Counted from the stretch's first letter, positions 1 through 6,335 are shown. The stretch is 6,431 bases of DNA from an uncultured Emergencia sp. (GCA_937997955.1 CALLDR010000112.1:1-6431), one strand, 5' to 3'. Made by a program: numbers and translations. Notes: generated from the letters alone by a model not told the origin.

Positions 1-86
1 GTTTTTGCGCAAAACTGATAAATGAAATTACAGTTCACAATGATTTCCAGGAAGTAGGGATAAACGTTGGAATTTCAATGTTTTTG
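1..86. repeat. 86-bp direct repeat, left copy
   Basis: This stretch matches 6322-6407 in the same orientation at 84 of 86 positions; the differences are a/g at 56 and c/t at 65. Similarity stops at 87. It may extend left beyond the window, because the match begins at base 1. It contains the 12-bp palindrome TTTTGCGCAAAA (3-14). In this copy acagttcaca (30-39) is the exact inverse of tgtgaactgt (88-97), and aatgaaatt (21-29) is nearly the inverse of aatttcaat (71-79); these two pairings cross and so would be alternatives. No ORF or transposase is associated with it. In the right copy the element lies just upstream of the -10 box of a leftward gene. By inference this copy may serve a leftward gene that starts before base 1. 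Confidence 0.85.
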
Positions 87-152
87 CTGTGAACTGTCGA
101 GTGATGCCGGCGATTAAACATCTTTACTAAAGGAAAAACTATAAAATCATCA

Positions 153-184
153 CACATTGTCATGACAATGTGATATAATATAAG
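153..184 (+). promoter_or_regulatory. TA operon promoter with 20-bp palindromic operator
   Basis: A perfect palindrome, CACATTGTCATGACAATGTG, covers 153-172. It runs directly into an extended -10 box, TG-A-TATAAT (171-179). A second reading pairs TTGTCA (157-162) as -35 with TATAAG (179-184) as -10, with a 16-bp spacer. In both readings the palindrome overlaps the promoter, as expected for an operator that blocks RNA polymerase. The likely ligand is the ribbon-helix-helix part of the antitoxin encoded just downstream, giving autorepression; this is inferred from how RelB/DinJ-type TA operons are controlled. A strong Shine-Dalgarno (GGAGGTGA, 193-200) follows before the ATG at 205. Confidence 0.75.
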
Positions 185-204
185 AAAAGCATGGAGGTGA
201 TGAG

Positions 205-552
205 ATGGCAGGGTCCACTTTTGTACAGTTTCGGACAACGGAGGAGGATAAGCGCCAGGCCGCGGAGATTCTTGACAGCCTTGGCACGAATCTGTCTACG
301 GTGTTTAATATGCTGCTGAAGCAAATCATTTTGACACGGGGGATTCCATTTGAAATAAAGCTGCCGCAAAGCGTAACAAAGGAAGATATCCAGCGCGGGC
401 AGCTTGAAAACGTGGCCGCTACGATGAGAATCGAAGGAATGCCGCTGGATGAGTGGGAAGAGGACATTTTACGGCAATATCAAAAGGGCAACTTAACGGC
501 AGAGCAGGTAAAAGAAATGTTCCTGCGGGATATGGAGAGTGACCATGTATGA
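205..552 (+). CDS. RelB/DinJ-type antitoxin with VbhA-like Fic-inhibitory C-terminus
   Basis: This 115-aa protein is probably the antitoxin and autorepressor of the Fic toxin encoded next. Residues 4-50 resemble the ribbon-helix-helix domain of the RelB/DinJ family: a beta strand (TFVQFRTT), then EILDSLGTNLSTVFNMLLKQ, then the characteristic ILTRGIPFEI. Residues 66-110 do not look like a RelB toxin-binding tail. They resemble VbhA antitoxins, with an inhibitory helix T73-M-R-I-E77-G78 fitting the (S/T)xxxE(G/N) motif, followed by a pattern (EDILRQYQKGNLTAEQV) like the second half of VbhA domains. In Fic inhibition the motif glutamate pairs with the second Fic-motif arginine and keeps ATP from binding productively. 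The ATG at 205 follows GGAGGTGA at good spacing. The stop overlaps the toxin start by 8 bp, implying translational coupling. Domain calls are by eye; the N-terminal family is the more certain. Confidence 0.85.
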   Translation: MAGSTFVQFRTTEEDKRQAAEILDSLGTNLSTVFNMLLKQIILTRGIPFEIKLPQSVTKEDIQRGQLENVAATMRIEGMPLDEWEEDILRQYQKGNLTAEQVKEMFLRDMESDHV

Positions 553-1135
553 CTTGGTATATTGTTACCCTAACAGCGATGTTTTGATGAACAACTTCAA
601 CATCAGAGATCAAAGGGTTTTATCCCGAATAGAGCAAAGATTTACAGCGTTTCGCCTTTTGGAGCTGGCGGATAAAACGGAATTTGGCGATTTTGATATA
701 AAGCACTTCTGCGGCATCCATCAGTATATCTTTCAGGATATTTACGCATGGGCAGGCGATTTTAGAACCGTAGATATTGCAAAGGGTAATCTGTTCTGCA
801 AGGCTGAGTTTTTGAACACTGAGGCAGAAAGAGTTTTTCAAGAAATACTTTTGAGAAGAGACTTCGCGGGCAGCAAAACGGAAGACGCCGCGAAAATCTT
901 AGCATATGTTCTTTCTGAGCTGAATGCGCTACATCCGTTTCGTGAAGGGAACGGAAGGACACAGCGTGAATTCATCCGGCAGCTTGCTTTTGTTAACGGA
1001 TACCATATCGACTATACCTTGATATCTCAGGAAGAGATGATCGCCGCAAGCAGAGCGTCCTTTCTGTGTGAGTACGGGCCAATGGAAGAGTTAATGCAGC
1101 GATGCATCAAAGTAATTGCCAAGTTTCCTATATAA
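545..1135 (+). CDS. Fic-domain protein, probable AMP-transferase toxin
   Basis: This 196-aa protein is close to a bare Fic (Fido) domain. It carries a complete catalytic motif, HPFREGNGRTQR, at residues 130-141: H130 as general base, E134 for metal, N136/G137/R138 for the nucleotide phosphates, and R141 as the arginine that an inhibitory glutamate would engage. Upstream, DIYAWAGDFRTVDIAKG (about 66-82) is the conserved segment leading into the substrate flap. Active Fic toxins usually transfer AMP from ATP to a target hydroxyl; VbhT and FicT toxins modify GyrB and ParE, but the target here is unknown. No (S/T)xxxE(G/N) inhibitory motif is evident inside this protein, which fits class I, where inhibition comes from a separate antitoxin. 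I start at ATG 545, which has GGAGAG (534-539) upstream; a GTG at 539 is also in frame. The start lies inside the antitoxin gene, so the two are one operon. Confidence 0.93.
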   Translation: MYDLVYCYPNSDVLMNNFNIRDQRVLSRIEQRFTAFRLLELADKTEFGDFDIKHFCGIHQYIFQDIYAWAGDFRTVDIAKGNLFCKAEFLNTEAERVFQEILLRRDFAGSKTEDAAKILAYVLSELNALHPFREGNGRTQREFIRQLAFVNGYHIDYTLISQEEMIAASRASFLCEYGPMEELMQRCIKVIAKFPI

Positions 1136-1357
1136 AATTTAAATATTATTTTGGACGACCACGGGCAATATTTTTACCAGAGAACTTGCGCATAGCCTGG
1201 TGCGAAAGGCAAGTGAACATGAAATCCCCGGGTCTTTCGCACCAAAACTCCTTACAGGAATCGCCATAACTGTGGCATGATGTGAGCAAATTGCGAAGAG
1301 ATCCAAAGAGAATACCGAAAGTTAGTAGTATCTTTGGGAAAACAGCCGTAATTTGCC
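1136..1357 (+). promoter_or_regulatory. CRISPR leader, type I-C-like
   Basis: These 222 bases lie between the toxin stop codon and the first intact CRISPR repeat and have no credible gene. They lie on the side of the array with identical repeats, while degenerate repeats lie on the far side, so this is the leader end. An AT-rich start (1136-1152) is followed by a large inverted repeat around a CCCCGGG core (1199-1243). From memory, leaders of type I-C arrays often contain a similar GGTGCGAA...TTCGCACC element a little upstream of the first repeat; I could not verify this by search. I looked for a trace of a cas2 3' end in all three plus-strand frames of 1136-1260 and found none. No confident sigma-A promoter is visible. 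Confidence 0.7.
1199..1243. repeat. 10-bp inverted repeat in the CRISPR leader
   Basis: GGTGCGAAAG (1199-1208) and CTTTCGCACC (1234-1243) are exact inverse complements separated by 25 bases, with the partial palindrome CCCCGGG (1226-1232) in the loop. No T-run follows, so it is not an intrinsic terminator. Its position, 115 bp before the first repeat, suits a leader element such as a protein-binding site for spacer integration or an RNA structure; that role is inferred. Confidence 0.8.
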
Positions 1358-1703
1358 GTCTCAACCCGCAAGGGTTGAGTGGATTGAAAGACGATAATCA
1401 CCTCGCTTAATAGTACGTATATCGTCTCAACCCGCAAGGGTTGAGTGGATTGAAAGAATACTTTTTTTGTCAAATACCAGTGTATTTGCGTCTCAACCCG
1501 CAAGGGTTGAGTGGATTGAAAGACCACCTTTACCACCAGCGGTATATCTACCGTTGGGTCTCACCCCGCAAGGGTGAGTGGATTGAAAGACGAACTGAAT
1601 CCTCCTGGAATAAAGGTACTCATGTCTCAACCCGCAAGGATTGAGTGGATTGAAAGTCCCGGCGCACATAGCCAATATACCGGAAGCGGTGTCTCAACCC
1701 GCA
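1358..1703 (+). CRISPR. CRISPR array, type I-C-like repeat, 5 spacers
   Basis: Repeats lie at 1358-1390, 1424-1456, 1490-1522, 1558-1589 and 1624-1656, with a truncated one at 1691-1703. The consensus is 33 bp, begins GTCTCAACCC and ends GTGGATTGAAAG; the stem CTCAACCC/GGGTTGAG closes a GCAA loop. The first three are identical, the fourth is a 32-bp variant, the fifth has one g-to-a change in the stem at 1640, and the sixth keeps only its first 13 bases. Spacers are 1391-1423 (33), 1457-1489 (33), 1523-1557 (35), 1590-1623 (34) and 1657-1690 (34); all differ. The GTGGATTGAAA(N) end and 32-33 bp length are typical of type I-C. Orientation with the GAAAG end 3' implies rightward transcription, agreeing with decay at the right end. 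No cas gene lies in the window, so activity depends on a distant cas locus, if any. Confidence 0.97.
1558..1589 (+). repeat. variant CRISPR repeat with both stem arms changed
   Basis: This fourth repeat is one base shorter than the others. Its arms read CTCACCC and GGGTGAG and still pair perfectly, but as a 7-bp stem with a 5-base CGCAA loop instead of an 8-bp stem with GCAA. One A:T pair of the stem has gone from both arms and a C now sits in the loop. The 3' part, GTGGATTGAAAG, is unchanged, so the 5' handle of the crRNA would be normal. The paired change suggests selection for the hairpin that Cas5-type processing enzymes recognise. Confidence 0.85.
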
Positions 1704-1867
1704 TGGCTGTACAGCTTGCAGTCTCAGCAAGAGAGCCCAAGGGTCTGCCCTATCTCTTGCGGCTCTGTGCCCACAAGCACTTTACAAATATCTTCTAATA
1801 AACGTCAAATTTCTTTTTTCTTCATTCAAATAAATGTATTTAAAATCATATTTTCATTCAAAAAATG
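1704..1867. other. non-coding CRISPR trailer region
   Basis: No credible gene lies between the truncated last repeat and the next promoter. The left part holds an inverted repeat, GCAAGAGA (1727-1734) with TCTCTTGC (1753-1760), without a following T-run. A GTCTCA at 1721-1726 matches the first six bases of a CRISPR repeat, 30 bases after the truncated copy; this could be decayed array or chance. From about 1780 the sequence is strongly AT-rich and leads into the ATPase promoter. Confidence 0.5.
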
Positions 1868-1896
1868 TTGTAACCGTTGAAAAAAGAGGGTATAAT
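1868..1896 (+). promoter_or_regulatory. sigma-A-type promoter of the ATPase gene
   Basis: TTGTAA (1868-1873) and TATAAT (1891-1896) are separated by exactly 17 bp, with an AT-rich stretch upstream. Transcription should start near 1903, leaving a leader of about 40 bases with AGGGAGG (1927-1933) before the ATG at 1943. This placement rules out a start at the TTG of 1877, which lies inside the promoter. Confidence 0.8.
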
Positions 1897-1942
1897 CAAG
1901 AAAGAAGATATAGTTAAAGGAGACGCAGGGAGGCGTAGTCAT

Positions 1943-3229
1943 ATGGAGAGAATAAAGATGGAGGAATTGGTCAGGTGGAAGGAAAAGCCTGGTCGAAAGC
2001 CTTTGATTCTGAAAGGGGCCAGGCAGGTCGGAAAGACCTGGCTGATGAAAGAATTCGGCGAGAGATATTTTGATCAGACTGCGTATGTCAACCTGGACAG
2101 GAACAGCCGCATGCGGCGTGTCTTTGACGGGGATTTTGACGTGGAAGCCATTCTTATGGCACTGAATATTGAAACCGGCGTGGCGATTCAGCCGGAGAGG
2201 ACTTTGATCATTCTGGACGAGATACAGGAAGCGCCGCGGGCCATTTCAGCGCTGAAATACTTTTGTGAAGATGCCCCTGAGTATGCAATCGTCGCGGCGG
2301 GATCCCTCCTCGGCGTGGCAATCCACGAGGGCGCATCTTTTCCTGTCGGCAAAGTGGACACCATGGATATACACCCTTTGAATTACCGCGAATTTTTGAT
2401 CGCGATGGGAGAGCGCCCGCTGGCGGATCTTCTCATGCAGAGGAAATACGCTTTGATGGAGGCTTTCGCAGAAAAGTATATCCGCCTGCTGAAGCTGTAC
2501 CTGTATACTGGAGGTATGCCGGAGGTGGTGGATGCGTACGCGCAGAGGCGGGACATCGTTGAGGTGCGGAGCATCCAGCGGACCATTCTGGAGCTTTACG
2601 AAGATGATTTTGGCAAGCATGCTCCCAAGGAGGATCTTCCGCGAATCCGAATGGTGTGGAACGCGGTGCCGCTGCAGCTTGCCAAGGAAAACAAGAAGTT
2701 TTTCTTCGGACAGGTCAAAGTGGGCGCCCGCGCTAAGGACTTTGAAAAGGCGATACAGTGGCTGACGGACTGCGGGCTGCTGACAAAGGTCTATCGGGTT
2801 GAGAAGCCGGCCATGCCATTGAAATCGTATATTGATTTTGCGGCGTTTAAAATATACATGCTTGACGTGGGGCTTTTGGGAGCCTTGAGTGATCTGGACG
2901 CCAGGGCGATCCTGGAAGAAAGTGAGATCTTCGTGGAGTTCAAAGGAGCTCTGGCAGAGCAATATGTGCTGCAGCAGCTGATCTCTGACACGCAGTATAC
3001 GCCGTATTACTACTCTGTTTCGTCTCACAACGAGATCGACTTTGTGCTGCAGAGAGAAGGCCAGGTCGTTCCTTTGGAGGTAAAGGCGGCGGAAAACTTG
3101 AGATCAAAGAGTCTCAGGGCGTACTGTGACAAATTCAAGCCGGTACTGGCCGTGCGTACCTCCCTTTCAGGGTACCGTGAGCAGGAGTGGATGACAAATC
3201 TGCCGCTGTATGCGGTCATGACACTGTAG
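1943..3229 (+). CDS. AAA_14/DUF4143 family ATP-binding protein
   Basis: This 428-aa cytoplasmic protein belongs to the widespread AAA_14 plus DUF4143 family, whose function is not established. The N-terminal ATPase part has a Walker A, GARQVGKT (residues 25-32), a Walker B, LIILDEIQ (about 88-95, with D92 and E93), and a sensor-1-like AGSLLG (119-124). Next comes the family-typical LYLYTGGMPEVV (about 186-197). The C-terminal DUF4143 part includes GLLGAL (about 310-315) and ends in a PD-(D/E)xK-like pattern: EID (D366), then PLEVKA (E379, K381). That suggests a nuclease-like fold; cutting activity is unproven. The ATG at 1943 has AGGGAGG nine bases upstream and sits correctly behind the promoter. 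It is apparently single-gene, ends in tandem stops (TAG TAA), and converges on the surface-protein gene. Its length is usual for the family, with no frameshift. Confidence 0.92.
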   Translation: MERIKMEELVRWKEKPGRKPLILKGARQVGKTWLMKEFGERYFDQTAYVNLDRNSRMRRVFDGDFDVEAILMALNIETGVAIQPERTLIILDEIQEAPRAISALKYFCEDAPEYAIVAAGSLLGVAIHEGASFPVGKVDTMDIHPLNYREFLIAMGERPLADLLMQRKYALMEAFAEKYIRLLKLYLYTGGMPEVVDAYAQRRDIVEVRSIQRTILELYEDDFGKHAPKEDLPRIRMVWNAVPLQLAKENKKFFFGQVKVGARAKDFEKAIQWLTDCGLLTKVYRVEKPAMPLKSYIDFAAFKIYMLDVGLLGALSDLDARAILEESEIFVEFKGALAEQYVLQQLISDTQYTPYYYSVSSHNEIDFVLQREGQVVPLEVKAAENLRSKSLRAYCDKFKPVLAVRTSLSGYREQEWMTNLPLYAVMTL

Positions 3230-3266
3230 TAAGGATAATATAGAACGCCATAATTTGAAGTAAAGA

Positions 3267-3307
3267 AAAGAAGGCCGGGAGTTCCGACCTTCTTTGTAGT
3301 TTTTTTG
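3267..3307. terminator. bidirectional intrinsic terminator between convergent genes
   Basis: AAAGAAGGCCGG (3267-3278) and CCGACCTTCTTT (3284-3295) form a 12-position stem around a 5-base loop. On the plus strand there is one C/A mismatch (3275 with 3287), followed by a T-rich tail that includes seven Ts at 3300-3306. On the minus strand the same position becomes a U-G wobble, so the stem is fully paired, and U-rich sequence follows. It can serve both the ATPase gene and the leftward surface-protein gene. Confidence 0.85.
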
Positions 3308-3333
3308 ATTCAGTTCAGCTTTGATGGAATCGA

Positions 3334-6267
3334 CTATTTAGCGATTCTGTAAGCCTTGTTGGACCAGTCAGAGTAGTAAGTTTTGCCGTCAACTACTTTG
3401 TAAGCTCTGATCTTGTAGTAGTATCTGGTTCCCTTCTTCAGAGACTTGGTGTTCTTGTAAGTTCTCTTTGTGTTGTCAGTGGTTGTGAAGAACGCCTTGG
3501 TTCCGAAACCGCTGTTCATCTTCAGGGATCTGTATACCTGGAAGCCGTCAGCTACGGAAGTGTCGCCCTTTACAGTCCATTTTACTGTGATGGAACCCTT
3601 CTTTGCTACGGAAGAAGCAGTGATCTTCAGAGCCTCAACGGCTTTGACCTGTGCTTTTTGTACGATTTCAAGCTTGTACATAAATGCCTGGCCAAGTACA
3701 TCTCTAACTGCCTGCTGTTCAGATCCTGACAGAGCATCATATGCTTCCATTGCAGCTTTGATCTCTGCGGCTGTGGAGTTTTCATTTAACTTCATGATCT
3801 GCTTAGCAACAGCGTTTACTTCTGCCTTGGAGATTGCCTTTTCAGCAGCTGTAAGCTCTGCGTATTTTGCCGCTGTGATGTTAAAATCATTTCCATAGAC
3901 GTCGTCTAGACCGTCATAGGTAGCAGAGTTGACATCGTACAGCTCAAGGTATTTCTCCAATTGAGTTCTGATTGCTTCCACTGCAGCTTTGTCTTCTAAG
4001 TCAATAGTTGAAGGAAGATCATTGATCGCAGCAGTAATGGCTTTGATCTGATAAGCTTTTAATGTGTCCACTTTCTTGTCGAACACCAGAGATCCAGCAA
4101 CGTCAGCTTTTTCTGCACCGTAATTTGCTAAATATGCATCATATGCTTCCATTGCTTCAATGTATTTGTCCTCATCAGACAGGTCAGCTGCAGGGACTGC
4201 AGGCAGGGCGCCAAGAAGCGCTGTAACCTTGGAAGCCTCAGCCTTCAAATCAGCATCTGTTTTGATATCTTTGAACAGGGCCTTAGCTTCTTCATAAGCT
4301 GCAGGAAGGTCTGCGATGCTCTTTACAGAATCCAGGATATCGAAGCCATCTTCCAGTGCAGATGTAGTTGCAGCGGAAGTCTTATCAAGGAAAGATGCAG
4401 GTCTGTAGATCTTTGTACTTACTGTATCCTTCTGGTTTAAGAGGTTGCACTGCTCCGTCGCATACTCTTCTAAAGCGGCCTGATATTTGGCAATTGCAGC
4501 AGCAAGGGCTGCAGTATCATCTGCTTTGGTTCTCAGCTCAGCCAATCTTTCATCAGCTTCAGCCATGATATCATTGATTTCTGCAACAGTCTTGGCATCC
4601 GCAAGCGCCGCCAATGTTTCTGCTTTGATTACGTCATAATCATCAGCCGCTCCAGCGTAGTAGTAGTTTTTGCAATACTTTTTATCGGCTTCAGCGGTTT
4701 TGTCTGCGCCTGATAATACAATCGCATCGATAAATTTGTCAACGGCATTCTGTCTGGCAACAGCGACATCATCAGTTAACACTGCTACCTGACCTAAATA
4801 GTTTTTATAGGTGTAATTGGCAGTATTAAAGTGGGAATAGATGTCAACCTTATCCTTAGCGAGTGCGGCATCTACATCAGCGTCCGCATACTTTTTGGCT
4901 CCATCGAAGTCAACAGCAGCTTTCATGTTTGCAGCGACTTTTTCTGCAGCTTCATATGCATCTTTTGCGGCCAAAGCTTTGTTAATTACCCTGTTTTCAA
5001 AGTTTGCTCCTTTAACCTTTAAAGCAGCTTCTTTCTTAGCTGGTTCATCAACATTTTCAAGATATACGTTGACAACTTCAACAGTATCATTGAGATCGTT
5101 CAGAATTGCGGCATTGATTGCTGCAGCTTCTGCTTTGGTAATATCAGTAGGATCTTTTACCTTGACACCAGCGATTTCGCCTGTTGCAGCGTTATATGCG
5201 TATCCATTAGTTCTTCCAGTTGTCACATCATCTTCCGCGGCAACTTTTACGGTGTCGTAATAAGTCACTTTTGCATAATATGCAAAATCGGACTTAGCAT
5301 GGTCGAGGTCTATCTGATCTTTTTCATCAGAAGACGGTTCATCTTCAACGGTTAAAAGTGTGCTCAGCTTACCAATAACGCCCGCGATAGTACCGTTTAT
5401 ATTTGTTGAATCTGCAATTACATCTGCTGTCGGCAGGTTTTTAACCTTATCGGTAGACGAGAAAGCCTGTGTCAGAGCACCATAATATCCATGAGGATAA
5501 AGCGTGGTGCTGCCTGTGTAGCTCGTATACGTATACTTGTATCCATACAAGATTGCGGCAATTGCGTCTTTGTAATCAGTCGAAGTATTATAGCCAGTGC
5601 CTTTCCATACTGAAGTGCCGTCTGGCAAGCTTAGAATACTTGTTGAAGTCAGTTCATCAAGAGCCTCGTTTGCATCCTTGATGAGTTTTTCTGCGTAGCT
5701 TCTGTAAGTATAGTCAACATCAACGCCGTTTTCTTTTACCGTATAGGTCTTTGTTGAATAATCGTCTGTCTTGATGCTGTCCAGTACAGCTTTAGCGTCA
5801 GCAATTCTGCCGTCAAATTCCTTTGATGCGGCATATTTTGTGAATAAAGCGTTTAAGCTGCTTTCAGCATATACCATGTTATAATCTACGGTGCCTACTT
5901 GGGTGTTCGCACCAATATAAGTAGGTGCAGTGCCGCCAGCAGTTACGACAGCCCACTTGTCATATTCAGCCTGGAAAGTAGCATAGTCGAAGATGCTGTT
6001 TGCTTTTAAAACAGCAATTAAGTCTATTACAACATTATATGTTGCGACCTTTGTTGCTTCTTCTTTCGCATAAGTCAAAGCGCTGCCGCTGTAATTCGAT
6101 TTTTCGTTTAAGGCAATCAAATTAACGGTGGCTTCAGCCTTCGTTTTAGCATATTCATACGCCCTAGTTTCATCAGTTGCAGTATCTGCAAACGCAGTTC
6201 CTACAGCTGAGAAGCTATAAGTGAAGACAACTGACAATGCAAGAAGCACTGTTAAAAATTTCTTCAT
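3334..6267 (-). CDS. large secreted Ala-rich helical surface protein with C-terminal FN3-like domain
   Basis: This 977-aa protein starts with a clear Sec signal peptide: KK, a hydrophobic core (FLTVLLALSVVFTYSF), then AFA before D28, so cleavage is likely after A27. Residues 30-870 are rich in Ala, Lys, Asp and Glu with heptad-like helical stretches, such as DAYEAAEKVAANMKAAVDF (about 436-454) and ADERLAELRTKADDTAAL (571-588). Segments such as INDLPSTIDLEDKAAVEAI (748-766) and MEAYDALSGSEQQAV (840-854) resemble helical repeats common in clostridial cell-surface proteins. Residues 879-976 look fibronectin-III-like: strands with WTV, GFQVYRS, then LKKGTRYYYKIRAYK and YSDWSN. I see only two cysteines (C532, C607), no LPxTG-type anchor, no SLH repeats and no terminal membrane helix, so attachment is unclear. 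An S-layer or abundant wall-associated role is inferred, not shown. AGGGAGG (6278-6284) precedes the ATG by 10 bases; the gene appears monocistronic. Confidence 0.9.
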   Translation of the reverse strand: MKKFLTVLLALSVVFTYSFSAVGTAFADTATDETRAYEYAKTKAEATVNLIALNEKSNYSGSALTYAKEEATKVATYNVVIDLIAVLKANSIFDYATFQAEYDKWAVVTAGGTAPTYIGANTQVGTVDYNMVYAESSLNALFTKYAASKEFDGRIADAKAVLDSIKTDDYSTKTYTVKENGVDVDYTYRSYAEKLIKDANEALDELTSTSILSLPDGTSVWKGTGYNTSTDYKDAIAAILYGYKYTYTSYTGSTTLYPHGYYGALTQAFSSTDKVKNLPTADVIADSTNINGTIAGVIGKLSTLLTVEDEPSSDEKDQIDLDHAKSDFAYYAKVTYYDTVKVAAEDDVTTGRTNGYAYNAATGEIAGVKVKDPTDITKAEAAAINAAILNDLNDTVEVVNVYLENVDEPAKKEAALKVKGANFENRVINKALAAKDAYEAAEKVAANMKAAVDFDGAKKYADADVDAALAKDKVDIYSHFNTANYTYKNYLGQVAVLTDDVAVARQNAVDKFIDAIVLSGADKTAEADKKYCKNYYYAGAADDYDVIKAETLAALADAKTVAEINDIMAEADERLAELRTKADDTAALAAAIAKYQAALEEYATEQCNLLNQKDTVSTKIYRPASFLDKTSAATTSALEDGFDILDSVKSIADLPAAYEEAKALFKDIKTDADLKAEASKVTALLGALPAVPAADLSDEDKYIEAMEAYDAYLANYGAEKADVAGSLVFDKKVDTLKAYQIKAITAAINDLPSTIDLEDKAAVEAIRTQLEKYLELYDVNSATYDGLDDVYGNDFNITAAKYAELTAAEKAISKAEVNAVAKQIMKLNENSTAAEIKAAMEAYDALSGSEQQAVRDVLGQAFMYKLEIVQKAQVKAVEALKITASSVAKKGSITVKWTVKGDTSVADGFQVYRSLKMNSGFGTKAFFTTTDNTKRTYKNTKSLKKGTRYYYKIRAYKVVDGKTYYSDWSNKAYRIAK

Positions 6268-6306
6268 TTTAAGAATTCCTCCCTCTTTTTAGTTCTTTGT
6301 TTTAAG

Positions 6307-6335
6307 ATTATAGTTATACGCGTTTTTGCGCAAAA
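6307..6335 (-). promoter_or_regulatory. promoter of the surface-protein gene, overlapping a palindrome
   Basis: On the minus strand a perfect TATAAT lies at 6312-6307, about 40 bases before the start codon. The -35 region at 17-bp spacing is TTTTGC (6335-6330), a poor match to TTGACA. That hexamer falls inside the 12-bp palindrome TTTTGCGCAAAA (6324-6335) at the edge of the 86-bp repeat. A weak -35 that coincides with a palindrome suggests control by a regulator bound there. The regulator is unknown. Confidence 0.6.

Noticed and set aside
539..547. GTG at 539 as the start of the Fic protein
   Set aside because: It overlaps the ribosome binding site GGAGAG that serves ATG 545, and it would add only two residues.
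1199..1243. The leader inverted repeat as a terminator for the TA operon
   Set aside because: The loop is 25 bases long and no T-run follows either arm.
1136..1260. Remnant of cas2 before the leader
   Set aside because: None of the three plus-strand frames gives a Cas2-like C-terminus.
1252..1675. Open frames across the CRISPR array on both strands with repeated peptides such as FQSTQPLRVET
   Set aside because: The repeated peptide is only the translated CRISPR repeat, and the frames continue across spacers by chance.
1877..1945. An upstream TTG start that would add 22 residues to the ATPase
   Set aside because: The TTG lies between the -35 and -10 boxes, and the extra residues are not family-like. 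ATG 1943 has a good ribosome binding site.
2246..3028. A 260-codon open frame on the minus strand
   Set aside because: It lies entirely inside the ATPase gene in the opposite strand. Its translation has no recognisable domain, and the plus-strand frame has clear Walker motifs.
4841..5260. A 139-codon plus-strand open frame inside the surface-protein gene
   Set aside because: It is a Ser/Ala/Phe-rich mirror of the Ala/Lys-rich minus-strand coding sequence, with no independent signals.
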